A stretch of DNA of 44,894 bases from NCBI GenBank assembly GCA_964483725.1, contig CAZACQ010000006.1:1-44894 (forward strand), written 5' to 3'. The notes below the pieces were generated by a model. It was not told where the DNA came from. It saw only the letters and a program-made list of their open reading frames with translations, and searched no databases. This document shows positions 21,600-31,021 of the stretch, one piece after another. Both the position numbers and the translations under genes were made by a program. The stretch's first letter is position 1. Each line of letters starts with the position of its first letter. The stretch comes from CAZACQ01 sp964483725 (GTDB lineage: Bacteria; Patescibacteriota; Gracilibacteria; Absconditabacterales; Absconditicoccaceae).

Positions 21600-21628
21600 A
21601 TTATAAATATTTAAGTTAATATTGTCAA
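21600..21628 (-). promoter_or_regulatory. consensus promoter of the giant protein gene
   Basis: Minus-strand TTGACA (21628-21623), 17-nt spacer, TATAAT (21605-21600): perfect boxes at ideal spacing, about 25 nt before the ATG. Predicted to be strong and constitutive. Confidence 0.75.
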
Positions 21629-21704
21629 ATTTTTGTTCAGATACTAAACTTGTAAATTATAAAATTTTAATTAAAAACTAGCAAGTTTATCATTAAAAAT
21701 AATC

Positions 21705-22778
21705 ATGAAAAAAGTAGCATTTGTACACGATCGAATAGTCACTATATGATGAGCAGAAAAAGTTTTTATGGACTTAATAAACAATGAAAGCTTTGATGAT
21801 GCTGAAATTTTTTGTTTATTTTCAGACAAAGAACATCTTCAAATATGAGAAAAAAAAATAAAAATAAATAAAGTTATTTGAAATGATTTCATAATAAACA
21901 AAATAGGCTATCGCAATTTGATGCCTATTTTTCCAATTTTAAATAAATTTATGAATAAACAGATAAACAATTATAATCCAGATAAAGTAGTAATTTCAAG
22001 TTTTGCAATAGCAAAAAATATAAAAACTGAAAAATATAAGAAACTATACTTACACAGTCCTATGCAATATATACGATGAAGCTATGATGAATATATAAAT
22101 AAGTTTTCTTGAATTAAAAAATATATATACAAACTAACAAGCAAATACCTAAGATCGCGAGATAAAAAATTTAATAAATATGATGAAATTTATTTTAATA
22201 GCTACTACACAAAAAAACTTTCAAATGAAATTTATTGAATAAATTGAAAAGTAAAATATCCTAAGATAAAAGAAATATATAGATGAATAAAACTTGAAGA
22301 ATCATATGAAAATTATTATATTTTTATATGAAGACTAGTAAAATTTTCAAAAGAATTAGATAAAATAATTGAATTATTTAATAGGAATAATGAATTTTTA
22401 TTAGTAGTATGAACCTGAGCTGATGAAGATGAACTTAAAAATAAAGTAAATTGAAATATAATATTTTTATGAGAGATAAATGATGAATTTGAAAAAATTA
22501 AATTAATCACAAAATCAAAATGATTAATTAACATAACAAAAGAAAGCTTTTGAATAGTAACTGCAGAAAGCCTAGCTCTAGGAGTACCTGTATTTTGATA
22601 CAAAGATTGAGCTAGTTGTGAGCTAGTGGATGAAAATAGCTGAATACTAGTAGAGAATAAAGATATTTCCAGTTTAGAAAAAGATTTCTACAGATTTTCT
22701 AAAACTAATTTTAATAGAGTAGAAATTAAAAATAATTTTTGGAAAAAATATGATGAAATTATCTTTCATCAAGAATAA
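21705..22778 (+). CDS. glycosyltransferase family 4
   Basis: 357 residues with the GT-B fold of GT4 enzymes. The N-terminal domain starts KKVAFVHDRIVTIGGAEKVF, where GGAE is the usual acceptor-side glycine loop. The C-terminal domain has YYIFIGRLVKFSKELDKII and the donor site KESFGIVTAESLALGVPVFG with the E-x7-E pair. It transfers a sugar from a nucleotide donor to a lipid or glycan, probably for surface polysaccharide. The last 20 bases overlap the end of the convergent htrA gene. Confidence 0.92.
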
Positions 22779-23919
22779 CATTCACAGTTTCTTTTTCTCA
22801 TCAAGATAATACAGTAAATTCTACTTCATCATTTGGTTTATAAGCAAAAAGGTGATATAAAAATGTATTACCAGCTCATACTTCAACTCAACCTACTTCT
22901 AAAATTATATCTCATTCTTGTAATCAAGCATTATCTGCTGCAGCTCAAGAAACTACATCTTGAATATAAACTCAAGTATTAATATCTAGATCATACTGCC
23001 TTGCCAAAGCATTATTTATATCAACATGTTGAACTCACAAAAAAGGTCTAGTTATTTCTGAGTTTTCTTGAACCATTTCCAATGTAGAATCTACAAACTC
23101 AGCATTTATAGGCATACTAAATCATATTCACTGCCCTACAGCACTAATTGCAGTATTTATTCATATTACATTTCACCAAATATCCATAAGTGGTCATCAA
23201 CTATTTCATGGGTTTATAGATGCATCTGTTTGATAAAGTCATACATATATACTATCAGCTGGCACATCATCTAATTGTCTTCATTTTCAACTTATTATTC
23301 ACAAAGTAGCACTATCTTGAAATTTAGATAAGGCATTTCAAATAGCTATTACCAATTGTCAAACAAGTATTTCTTGATCTACAGAAATTAAATCCACAGG
23401 CTCAATTCAAGTAGGAAGTCATCAATTCTCGTCTTCAATTCTTAAAACTGCTATATCAAGCACAGGATCCAACCAAATATTTGAAACATTATAATCAAAT
23501 CAATCTCTTGTTATTACAGTAAAATCAGTTGATCAAGATCTAGCCTCTTGTATCACATGTTTATTAGTAATAACATATCATTCCTTTGAAACAATTATTC
23601 AACTTCATCAACCAATCTCTTGCCTTTCTTCTTGCACTGATCACCCAAAAAAGTCAAAAGGATCTTCATAATATACTTCCAAATCTCTTGTTATTGCAAT
23701 ACTAACTACTCATTTTCAAGCATCATTTATTGAGTCTATAAGAGTAGTTTGCAAATCTCACATTTCATCAAAAGAATAATCTACTCAAGATATATCATAT
23801 TCAATATCTTCTTGTCAATCATGTTCATATTCTAAAAGATAATATCATAGTCAAAAAATTATTAAATTTATCAACAATGTAGTTACTATAACTATTAGTA
23901 TTAATCTTATTTTAAACAT
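22759..23919 (-). CDS. htrA: HtrA/DegP-type serine protease with PDZ domain
   Basis: 386 residues. A membrane anchor (about 4-26) and acidic linker precede a trypsin-like domain with triad His121 (ITNKHVI), Asp155 (PVLDIAVLRI) and Ser240 (INPGNSGGPLMD). One PDZ domain follows (RPFLGVQHVDI, then GLQEGDIILEVGG). It degrades or refolds misfolded proteins outside the membrane. Three-gene operon DUF212-FtsQ-like-htrA with gaps of 6 and 27 nt. Its 3' end overlaps the glycosyltransferase gene by 20 nt tail to tail. Confidence 0.95.
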
Positions 23920-23946
23920 TTATAAATCTAGTTTTAAAATTTTAAA

Positions 23947-24780
23947 TTATTTAGTTATTATGATATCATTAGAACTTCATAGATCAATTTCTTTAATAGA
24001 AGAATAATCTGGGTAAGAATTATTTACTAAATAATATCTTTCTAACTGATCTGCAACTGACTCTAACAAATTAAAATTAATCTCTAATCATGATGATTTA
24101 AAAACAATAAGTCTAGATGCTCAGGGTATATACTTAATTTCATCAATATTATCTTCTCAAAAAAAGTTAAATATCTCATTAGTTTGAAAAGTAAAAAGTT
24201 CAGCAGATACTTTATAAAAAATACCATTAAATGAATCTAAATCAGAATGATAATCAGGTAAATTCACTATGTTTGCTCAAGAAAGCAATTTACTTCAAGT
24301 TCACAACTCAAATATACTATCTCAATAATAAGCATTATAATCTCAATTATAAAAAACAAAATCTGGATCATAAAAATCAAAATCTATATAAACAGTATTA
24401 ACTCAAACCATAGACATATCAAAAGATCTAACTATTGGATGATCTTTTCTAATTTCATCTAATATGGATGAATAATCTATATATTTTGATTTAAAATAAT
24501 TTTTATTTGAAATTAAATCAGGCATTCAAGTATATAAAGTAAGATCAGAATAATCTGAAAAATCTTCTTCATTATAATTAATAGATAATATTGTATAATC
24601 TTGATGAAAAATTGTGAATCTTATAACTAGAATTGATGCTATAAAAGATATTACAAGAAAAAATATAATAGATATTTTTAATCTATTTTTTTTTATTTTC
24701 TTATAAAAATTTTTATATAACTTCTTTATATATATTTTTTTTCTTTTAAAGAGTTTTTTAAACCTATTCTTTCTTCACAT
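23947..24780 (-). CDS. FtsQ/DivIB-like cell-division protein
   Basis: 277 residues: a very basic N-terminal tail (KKLFKRKKIYIKKLY), a single transmembrane helix at about 36-58, and an extracytoplasmic domain of ~210 residues. The order of elements fits FtsQ: a POTRA-like start, HPIVRSFDMSMVGVNTVYID and DPDFVFYNGDYNAYYGDSIF where FtsQ has the 'avW..g....iD..G.vf' stretch, and a final IKEIDLGSSNDIIITK like the FtsQ beta-strand end. Direct motif identity is low, so this rests mainly on layout. FtsX is encoded 1.5 kb away. Confidence 0.5.
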
Positions 24781-24786
24781 AAAAAA

Positions 24787-25227
24787 TTAGTATAATATTG
24801 TATAAAATATAAAAGTTAGTATTGTTCATAAAAATATTCATCAAAGAACTTCATAAAGAGTATGTCAAAGTCTTTCTTTGAGCAAAATATATTTATTATC
24901 TCAAAATTCTAGTACAGTACTAAGTTGGGAACTTATTTTATTCAAATATTTTGCATGCTTTCATGCTTCATACCTTATATTCATACTATCATACCAAAAC
25001 AAAAAAGCAAAAGTAAAAGCAATAGCAAATTCAGGAGAATTAATTCAAAACTTTAAAAACATTAAACATGCAATACTTGAAGATACTCAACTATGTACAG
25101 AAGGGAATCAACCTGCCCTCCATAATGAATCTACCCTAAATTTTCTTTCATTAAAATAATCAATTATAATCTTAAGCAACTGAATAGTTCAACCTACAAA
25201 AATTGGTATTAAAAAATAATAAACCAT
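24787..25227 (-). CDS. divergent PAP2 family protein (DUF212, YuiD-like)
   Basis: 146 residues with four membrane segments and the family motifs: GGFPSVHSGVSSSIACLM near residues 38-55, YDSMNIRYEAGKHAKYLN in the middle and KERLGHTLYEVLGGIFLG near the end. The His residues of PSVHS and LGHT match phosphatase positions of PAP2 enzymes. Its substrate is unknown, possibly a lipid phosphate, which would suit the envelope genes nearby. The stop codon is 6 nt before the FtsQ-like start. Confidence 0.88.
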
Positions 25228-25285
25228 TAAAAATACAATTAAGTATTAAACAAAAAAATAATAAACAATTTAAGAATAAAATCAA

Positions 25286-25313
25286 TTGAAAATATACAAT
25301 AAATTATTAATAT
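25286..25313 (+). promoter_or_regulatory. possible promoter for the small membrane protein-tsaB pair
   Basis: TTGAAA (25286-25291), 16-nt spacer, TAATAT (25308-25313), about 30 nt before the ATG at 25344. Only a moderate match. Confidence 0.35.
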
Positions 25314-25343
25314 ATGATTATTTAAATAAGATTCTATAAAAAA

Positions 25344-25697
25344 ATGGAAAATAAAAAAATATTAGCAGAAAATTGGGGGATAGAAGCAGATGCTGATAGC
25401 TTAATTGATTGACAAGCTTCTATGAAAACATATGAGACTCTTTGAATAAGAGAAGAAAATCAAGATGCCAACCCGGGTGAGTTTATACAAGATATTTTCC
25501 TTTGAGCAACTTATTTCATATGAATAGTTGTGACAGTAGCTCTTGTAGTTTCTGCACTAATGCTGATATTTGCATCTTGAGATGAAAAGTTTGCTGAAAA
25601 ATGAAAATCAGGTATAAAATACTCTATGATATGATTGTTATTGGTAATATTTTCATATTCAATAATTAGAGCTATACAATTATTAGCTGCTTGATAA
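25344..25697 (+). CDS. small two-TM membrane protein (TrbC/VirB2 pilin-like layout)
   Basis: 117 residues. A soluble N-terminus of ~50 residues, a hydrophobic helix at about 56-80 (GIVVTVALVVSALMLIFASG), a short charged loop (DEKFAEKGKSGIKYSM), and a second helix to the C-terminus (IGLLLVIFSYSIIRAIQLLA). The loop followed by a glycine helix 'K.SGIKYSMIGL' resembles the TrbC/VirB2 region of candidate-phyla proteins and is like that of the protein at 5144-5515. Function unassigned. tsaB starts 24 nt downstream. Confidence 0.68.
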
Positions 25698-25721
25698 ATT
25701 TAATTTTATGAAAATCAAAAT

Positions 25722-26267
25722 ATGTTAATAAATTTCTCTAACAACCCTATATATGTTTCAAATTGAAAAAATGAATTTTATATAGAAAACAAAAACATAG
25801 AAGAAGAATTACCTAAAAAATTAAATAATATAGAAATAAATAGCTCAATATATGCTATAAATTGACCTTGATCATTTACTGCGATAAGAACATGAACACT
25901 ATGCATAAATTTATATAAATTTCTATCAAAAGAAAAGTCAAATATTTATACTTGTTCAAAAATAGATATATATAAATACTTATATGAAAAATATAATTTA
26001 TTTAACATTATTTATGTATTTATATGACAAAAGAATAATTGCTGGGAATTTGATGCTAAAACAAATAAAATTACAAAAGTAAAAATTGATGAACACAAGT
26101 TGAATAGTTCATTTTCAGACTTCGGAGAAAATAAGATAGATATAAAATATTATAAAAATGAAATAATCGCTAGAGTAAATTGAGAAATTTACCCTATTGA
26201 GAAAAATATTTTCAGCTATAAAGATATACTAGAGGCAAATTATATGATAAATGCAAACATAAACTAA
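25722..26267 (+). CDS. tsaB: tRNA threonylcarbamoyladenosine biosynthesis protein TsaB
   Basis: 181 residues, shorter than the usual ~220-230. It keeps the TsaB signature INGPGSFTAIRTGTLCINL at about 47-65 (usual GPGSFTGLRIG), with both Gly of GPG encoded by TGA. TsaB is the inactive ASKHA partner of TsaD in t6A37 tRNA modification. The second half is divergent and low in similarity. The stop codon overlaps the end of the convergent ftsX gene by 4 nt. Confidence 0.8.
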
Positions 26268-27187
26268 ATTCTCTTTATTAATCTATTTAGGAAAAAGTTT
26301 GATATAAATATACTAATGAAAAATATAATTATAAATTGAAAAAACAAGAAATAAACAATATATAAATTATAGTTATATATATATTCAGCAAAACTAAGCT
26401 CAAAAAGATTATAAAGATATAAGTCCAGATAGTTTATAAGAAAAATAGAATAAAATATCATAAATATCATTCATAACATTAAAACTGAAAATATTTTTAT
26501 GAAAAATGGTGATTTAATCTGCAAATAATGTGCTCACAACAATTTCTCTACTTGAATTTGTTTATAAAAAGTATAAAAACTTGACTTAATAATAAACATC
26601 AAAAATGTAATTATTATAATTAGCAATACAACAATCAAAAAATAAGAAAAGTAAACAGTGAAATTTGTTAAATTAATAATATTAGAAATTCTATGTTGCT
26701 GATCCTCAAAACTTTGTCATTGAATTACATCATCAATATTGACTATAATATCAGAATAATCAGATATAGTATCCTTCATATATTCATACTCTGAAGAATT
26801 CGTAAAAAGAACATATAAGGTAGGAGGTAATGGATTGTCTATTCAGTATTCATCAAAATTTTCAATAATTTCTGGCATTCTATCCTCTAAAAGTCTTAAT
26901 GCATCATCTTTGGAATAATACTCAACTTCTAATCAACCTGATTCTAATTCAGACCTCAAGTCAATAATATTTGCATACAGTTTATCTGAATCATATACTT
27001 GATCTGGATCTTGTAAATAAAAATAAACTCATAATCTTTCTCTTACATCAGTACTAAAGTTTGATATACTATATGATGTAGCAAAAAGCAAATTAAGAAA
27101 AAATAAAAGGAAGCTAATTAAAATAGCCATTCATAAAAACTGAAAAATAGAAGCCTTAATTAAGTTGATAAAATTTTTTATAATCAT
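26264..27187 (-). CDS. ftsX: cell division protein FtsX
   Basis: 307 residues with the FtsX plan: one N-terminal helix (about 12-38), a large outside domain (about 40-165), then three helices. The loop after the second helix, QIQVEKLLGAHYLQIKSPFF, is the FtsX hallmark (usual LVGA...I..PF). FtsX with FtsE ATPase controls peptidoglycan hydrolases of the EnvC/PcsB type at the septum. FtsE is not adjacent. The M23 coiled-coil enzyme at 12422-14380 is a possible target, by inference. It starts 1 nt after the TPR gene's stop codon. Confidence 0.9.
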
Positions 27188-27188
27188 T

Positions 27189-27788
27189 TTAGATTGTCTT
27201 TAAGAAATTGTTAAATAAAGATATTTTTTCATCATAAAAATTAACATCTTTTTCAAAAAAATTTAATTTATCACGATAGTTATTATAATATTCAATATAA
27301 GACTTAACTTTCGAGTAATCATGCTCTAATAAATAAGTTTCTATTAAATTATAAATTATCTCTGCATCTAATTTATTTGATACAGTAAATGCTGACTCAA
27401 GAAAGTCTATTCATTTTTGTCTATTTCATGACCAATACTCACAAAGTCAGTAACATCTCAACATTTCAGGGTTATCATCTTCTGATAACATAAGAGAAAT
27501 CTTTAAATGTTTTTTAGCTTCTGACCAATTTGTTTTCTCCATTTGGAAAACTCCTTTAACATAATAACTCATTGGATCATTATTATTATGTTTAAGCAAA
27601 AAATCAATTGGTTTTTCAGCAGATATTATATCTCATTTTAAATATAATATATCAGCAACTTCAAAAAGTGCATCTTCATTATTTGGGTCATCACATAAAA
27701 CTGAATTAACCATTTCTAATGCTTTATCATACTCTCAATTAGATTTTAAGTTTTGTATCTTTTCAAAGAAATCTCAAGATATATACAT
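27189..27788 (-). CDS. tetratricopeptide-repeat protein
   Basis: 199 residues arranged as about four to five helix-turn-helix repeats (for example NGEYDKALEMVNSVLCDDPN and TNWSEAKKHLKISLMLSEDD), typical of TPRs that hold protein partners. No signal peptide. Its stop codon is 1 nt from the ftsX start, so they form an operon; a role with FtsX is inferred from this only. Confidence 0.82.
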
Positions 27789-27857
27789 AAATATTATTTT
27801 TTAAACTTTAAATTATTAAACTATATATTAAATATAGATAAAATATTTGCAAATAAA

Positions 27858-27884
27858 AAACTAATTCCTTTTAGGAATTAGTTT
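27858..27884 (-). terminator. terminator after rplA
   Basis: 12-bp perfect stem AAACTAATTCCT / AGGAATTAGTTT with a 3-nt loop, followed by a T-run on the minus strand. It ends the secE-nusG-rplK-rplA operon; no rplJ/rplL follow. Confidence 0.85.
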
Positions 27885-27905
27885 ACATATGAGAAATAAT
27901 AAATA

Positions 27906-28589
27906 TTATATACTAACTTCTACTCAAGGTCACATAGTAGGACTAACAACTACTCTACTTATCAATTTTCATTTAACTCAAGATGGTTTAGCATCATTTA
28001 TAGCCTTAACTAAAGCATCTAAGTTCTCAACAAGCTTAGATTCATCAAATGAAACTTTTCATAAAATTGCATGAATGTTTCAAGTTTTATCAAGCTTGAA
28101 TTCAACTCTTCATTTTTTAATTTCATCTATAGTTGCAGAAAGATCATTTGTAACAGTACCAGCTTTAGGTGAAGGCATCAAACCTCTAGGTCAAAGAACT
28201 TTAGCAACTTTTGCTAAGTCTCTCATCATATCTTGAGTTGTAACTAAAGAATCAAAATCCATTTTTCATGATTGAATATCCTTTAACAAAGATTCATTTC
28301 AAGCTATATCTGCTCAAGATTTTTTAGCTTCTTCTACTTTATCATCACTTACAAAAGCTGCAACTCTAACTATTTTTCAAGTTCAGTTAGGAAGTACTAC
28401 AGTAGATCTAATCATTTGATCGTTATATTTTGGATTAGCAGATGTTTTGATACTTACTTCTACTGAACCATCAAACTTAGAATAAGATGTCTTTTTAATT
28501 ATTTCAAATGCTTCAGATGGAGAATAAGATTTAGTTAAATCAATATCCTTAATTGCATTAGAATATTTTTTTCATAATTTTCTTTCCAT
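27906..28589 (-). CDS. rplA: 50S ribosomal protein L1
   Basis: 227 residues, normal length. Conserved L1 phrases: FDGSVEVSIKTSANPKYNDQ, the rRNA-binding VLGPRGLMPSPKAGTV, and the C-terminal SPTMGPGVEVSI. L1 forms the stalk that moves E-site tRNA and often represses its own operon by binding leader mRNA. A structured leader candidate lies just upstream (28612-28682). Confidence 0.97.
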
Positions 28590-28611
28590 TTCAAAATTAA
28601 TTATAATTTAA

Positions 28612-28682
28612 AGCGGTAATAACGGACAAGTAATGCCCTCCCGAAAAGAATCAAACTAGGAATTAAGTTTTTTGGGAGCTAA
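28612..28682 (-). other. candidate structured leader between rplK and rplA
   Basis: The 160-nt gap between rplK and rplA holds an island much richer in G/C than its surroundings. CTCCC (28638-28642) pairs with GGGAG (28674-28678), and the stem extends toward an A/T-rich loop; next to it lies GGCATTACTTGTCCG on the minus strand. The position before rplA suggests an L1-type feedback site or other cis-acting RNA, but I cannot match it to a known family. The plus-strand reading pairs slightly better (G-U rather than A-C). Confidence 0.4.
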
Positions 28683-28749
28683 AATTTAATCAAAATTTAT
28701 AAAAAAATAAGACTAAATATTACAACTCATACATCCTTAAACCTAAAGT

Positions 28750-29193
28750 CTAATCTTGAACTTCTATACCCATATTCTTACAAGTTCATGCTAGAGTTTT
28801 TACTATAGAATCAACATTGGAAGTATTCATAACTGGTTTTTTAATTTCAGCTATAGCTACCAAATCATCTCTTGTGATTTTTCAAATATTTTTCTTGTTT
28901 GGTTCACCAGAACCTTTCTTTTGATTTGCTTTCCAAAGTATCAAATTAGAAGTAAGAGGTGGAAGTATTTCCATATCATAACTTCTATCTACAAATATTC
29001 TTACATTAACAGGAACCATCATATCAGCTCATCAATATTCTTTTATCAAATCAGCTGTTTTATCATTAAATTCTTTAACGAATTGTCAAATATTAATACC
29101 ATGCTGACCTAAAATCGGACCTATAGGAGGTGCCGGAGTAGCTTTTCAGGCTGGCATGTGCAGACTAAATTGTTTTTGCACTTTTGCGGCCAT
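28750..29193 (-). CDS. rplK: 50S ribosomal protein L11
   Basis: 147 residues. N-terminus KQFSLHMPAGKATPAPPIGP with Pro-rich thiostrepton-site loop, then GQHGINIGQFVKEFND, and the C-terminal rRNA-binding domain ending LAGTCKNMGIEVQD. L11 forms the GTPase-associated centre. It lies 23 nt after the SLH-like gene instead of directly after nusG. Confidence 0.97.
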
Positions 29194-29216
29194 TTTAATT
29201 AGTTTATAATATAAAT

Positions 29217-30077
29217 TTAGTTTGTACTATATATTGCACTATATATATACTTTTTTCAATTAAAATTCTGTACAATATTTAGCGAATCCAATCCCGCAGA
29301 ATCACTTCAAGTAAGAATTTTAATTGAATTTTTTTGCAACATATCGTTACTTATAATGTTTTTATCATAATTTTCAAGTGATTTTTTTCAAACATACAAA
29401 GAGCCTGTTCACATATAATGAATATTTAAGTCGTTTTCAATACTTGAACTATCCATAAGTCTTATAGCTCATATAAGTATTTCATCTAAAGAAACTAGTC
29501 AGTATGGATAAAAATTTTGTCAATCTCACCTAAATATTCATGCCTTACAAGCAGCAATAACATCATCATAGATAGAAGAATCAATCTGATCTTCATCTTC
29601 AAACTCGCATTCAATTTCATCAAACTCTAGATCTTTTCACAAAAAATCTTGATAATAATTAACATAAAATGAAGCCAATTGCTGTCTTGAATAAGAAGTC
29701 AATAAAAATCAAGAATCAAAATTATTTCATGTATATATACTTAGATCCTCTTCATCAAAATCTGCTTCATTTTCATAACCATCCTTAGCATCTTTATTAT
29801 ATTTTTCTTCATCAATTTCTTCTTCAGTCTCATCTTCAAAAGAATCATCATTTTCTAAGTCAAACTCATCGAATTCTTCTTCATTATCATTTTTATCAGG
29901 ATCTATATCATCTTCAAACAAATCAGCTTCATCATCTTCAAGATAAACATACTCTGAGGATGATTCTTTAAAATCATCATCAAAAAGCTCTGAGGTATTA
30001 AGCAAAACAAAATAAACAACAAGCACTCAAGAGAAAAAAAATCATAAAGCAGCAAATACTATCCTTTTTTCATTCAT
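29217..30077 (-). CDS. membrane-anchored acidic protein with SLH-like domain
   Basis: 286 residues. One membrane helix (about 6-26), then an extremely acidic stretch (about 31-115, mostly Asp/Glu), then a domain at about 150-205 whose pattern (DDVIAACKAGIFRGDGQNFYPYGLVSLDEIL) matches an S-layer-homology unit: helix, 'A...GI..G....F.P...', helix. The remainder is beta-rich. It probably sits outside the cell membrane and touches wall or glycan. It is inserted between nusG and rplK, with gaps of 17 and 23 nt, so it is probably co-transcribed with translation genes. A 13-bp inverted repeat lies in its 3' end. Confidence 0.8.
29257..29326. repeat. 13-bp inverted repeat within the SLH-like gene
   Basis: CAATTAAAATTCT (29257-29269) and its exact complement AGAATTTTAATTG (29314-29326) are separated by 44 nt that contain a GC-richer core. 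A T-run follows on plus. All of this is coding sequence on minus. Confidence 0.5.
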
Positions 30078-30094
30078 TATAAAATTATTTTAAT

Positions 30095-30679
30095 TTAATT
30101 AATTCTATCAACTTTTTCAAAAGGTACCATCATAGGAGTAGTTCTTCATAATATCTCAACACTAATATAAACAACTCATTTTGTATTATCTACCTCACTA
30201 ATAACTCACTGAGTTCAAGCAAACTCTCAATCTCTCAAAGAAACAACATCTCAAACTTTAAAAGGAGAAGAATGTTCTGCCCTTTCAGTTTTTTCTTGTA
30301 TAAATTTCATCATATCATCATATTCTCTATCAGTTAATGGAACTGGACGAGTCTCAGCTCAAACTATCAATCTAACACCAGGAGTATTTCTAATAATATA
30401 CCAAATTTTATCATTCATTTTTGATTTAACAAAAACATAACCTGGATACAATTTTTTTTGAGTAATAGTTTTCTTACCAGTTGCTCATTTTTTATATGAA
30501 ACTTCAGGTATAGTAGGGACCATAAAATCAACAATATCATCATCTAATCATTGTTTTTTAACTCTTTCTATTAAGTTTTCAATTACGATATGTTCTTGTG
30601 AGGATACAACACTTAAAACATACCATCTATAAGTATCATCTTTTATTTGTTTTTGAATTTCAGTAGTATTGTTTTCCAT
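30095..30679 (-). CDS. nusG: transcription termination/antitermination protein NusG
   Basis: 194 residues. NGN domain: YRWYVLSVVSSQEHIVIENL, then KKLYPGYVFVKSKMND and IIRNTPGV; KOW domain at the C-terminus: SSPFKVGDVVSLRDGEFAGT followed by the conserved strand ending TPMMVPFEKVDRI. NusG binds RNA polymerase and couples it to Rho or the ribosome. It begins 3 nt after secE's stop codon. Confidence 0.96.
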
Positions 30680-30682
30680 AAA

Positions 30683-30865
30683 TTATGACATTATTTGATA
30701 AAAGTATTGATATAAGTTCATTAAAACTCAGTCTACTGCAGCAAAATATAAAGCAGCTATAATAACAATTACAAAAATAGCAATAGTTAAATTTATAACC
30801 TCTTTTCTTGTTGGTTTTTTAACTTGTTTTAAAGTTTCCAAACTTTCATAAAAAAAATTTAACAT
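30683..30865 (-). CDS. secE: protein translocase subunit SecE
   Basis: 60 residues, the short single-helix form. Amphipathic start ESLETLKQVKKPTRKEVINL with the conserved K-PTR/W region, then one membrane helix (TIAIFVIVIIAALYFAAVD). SecE clamps SecY in the membrane. It is the first gene of the operon and faces the AlaRS-like gene across a 156-nt divergent region. Confidence 0.93.
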
Positions 30866-30953
30866 ATTTATATATTAAAATTAAAGGGTAAAAGCTAAAA
30901 TATAATACAGCATTTTTATATTGATAAATAAGCAAAATTCAAGCAATTTTTAG

Positions 30954-30981
30954 TTGAATAATTTAAAACTATCTTTATAAA
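30954..30981 (+). promoter_or_regulatory. promoter for the AlaRS-like gene
   Basis: TTGAAT (30954-30959), 16-nt spacer, TATAAA (30976-30981), about 34 nt before ATG 31022. Confidence 0.5.
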
Positions 30982-31021
30982 TTATGAAAATAGCTTTTAA
31001 ATATAAATTAAATATTTGATA

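Noticed and set aside
29727..30026. Independent 99-aa acidic gene
   Set aside because: It is only the TGA-to-TGA piece of the 286-residue SLH-like membrane protein.
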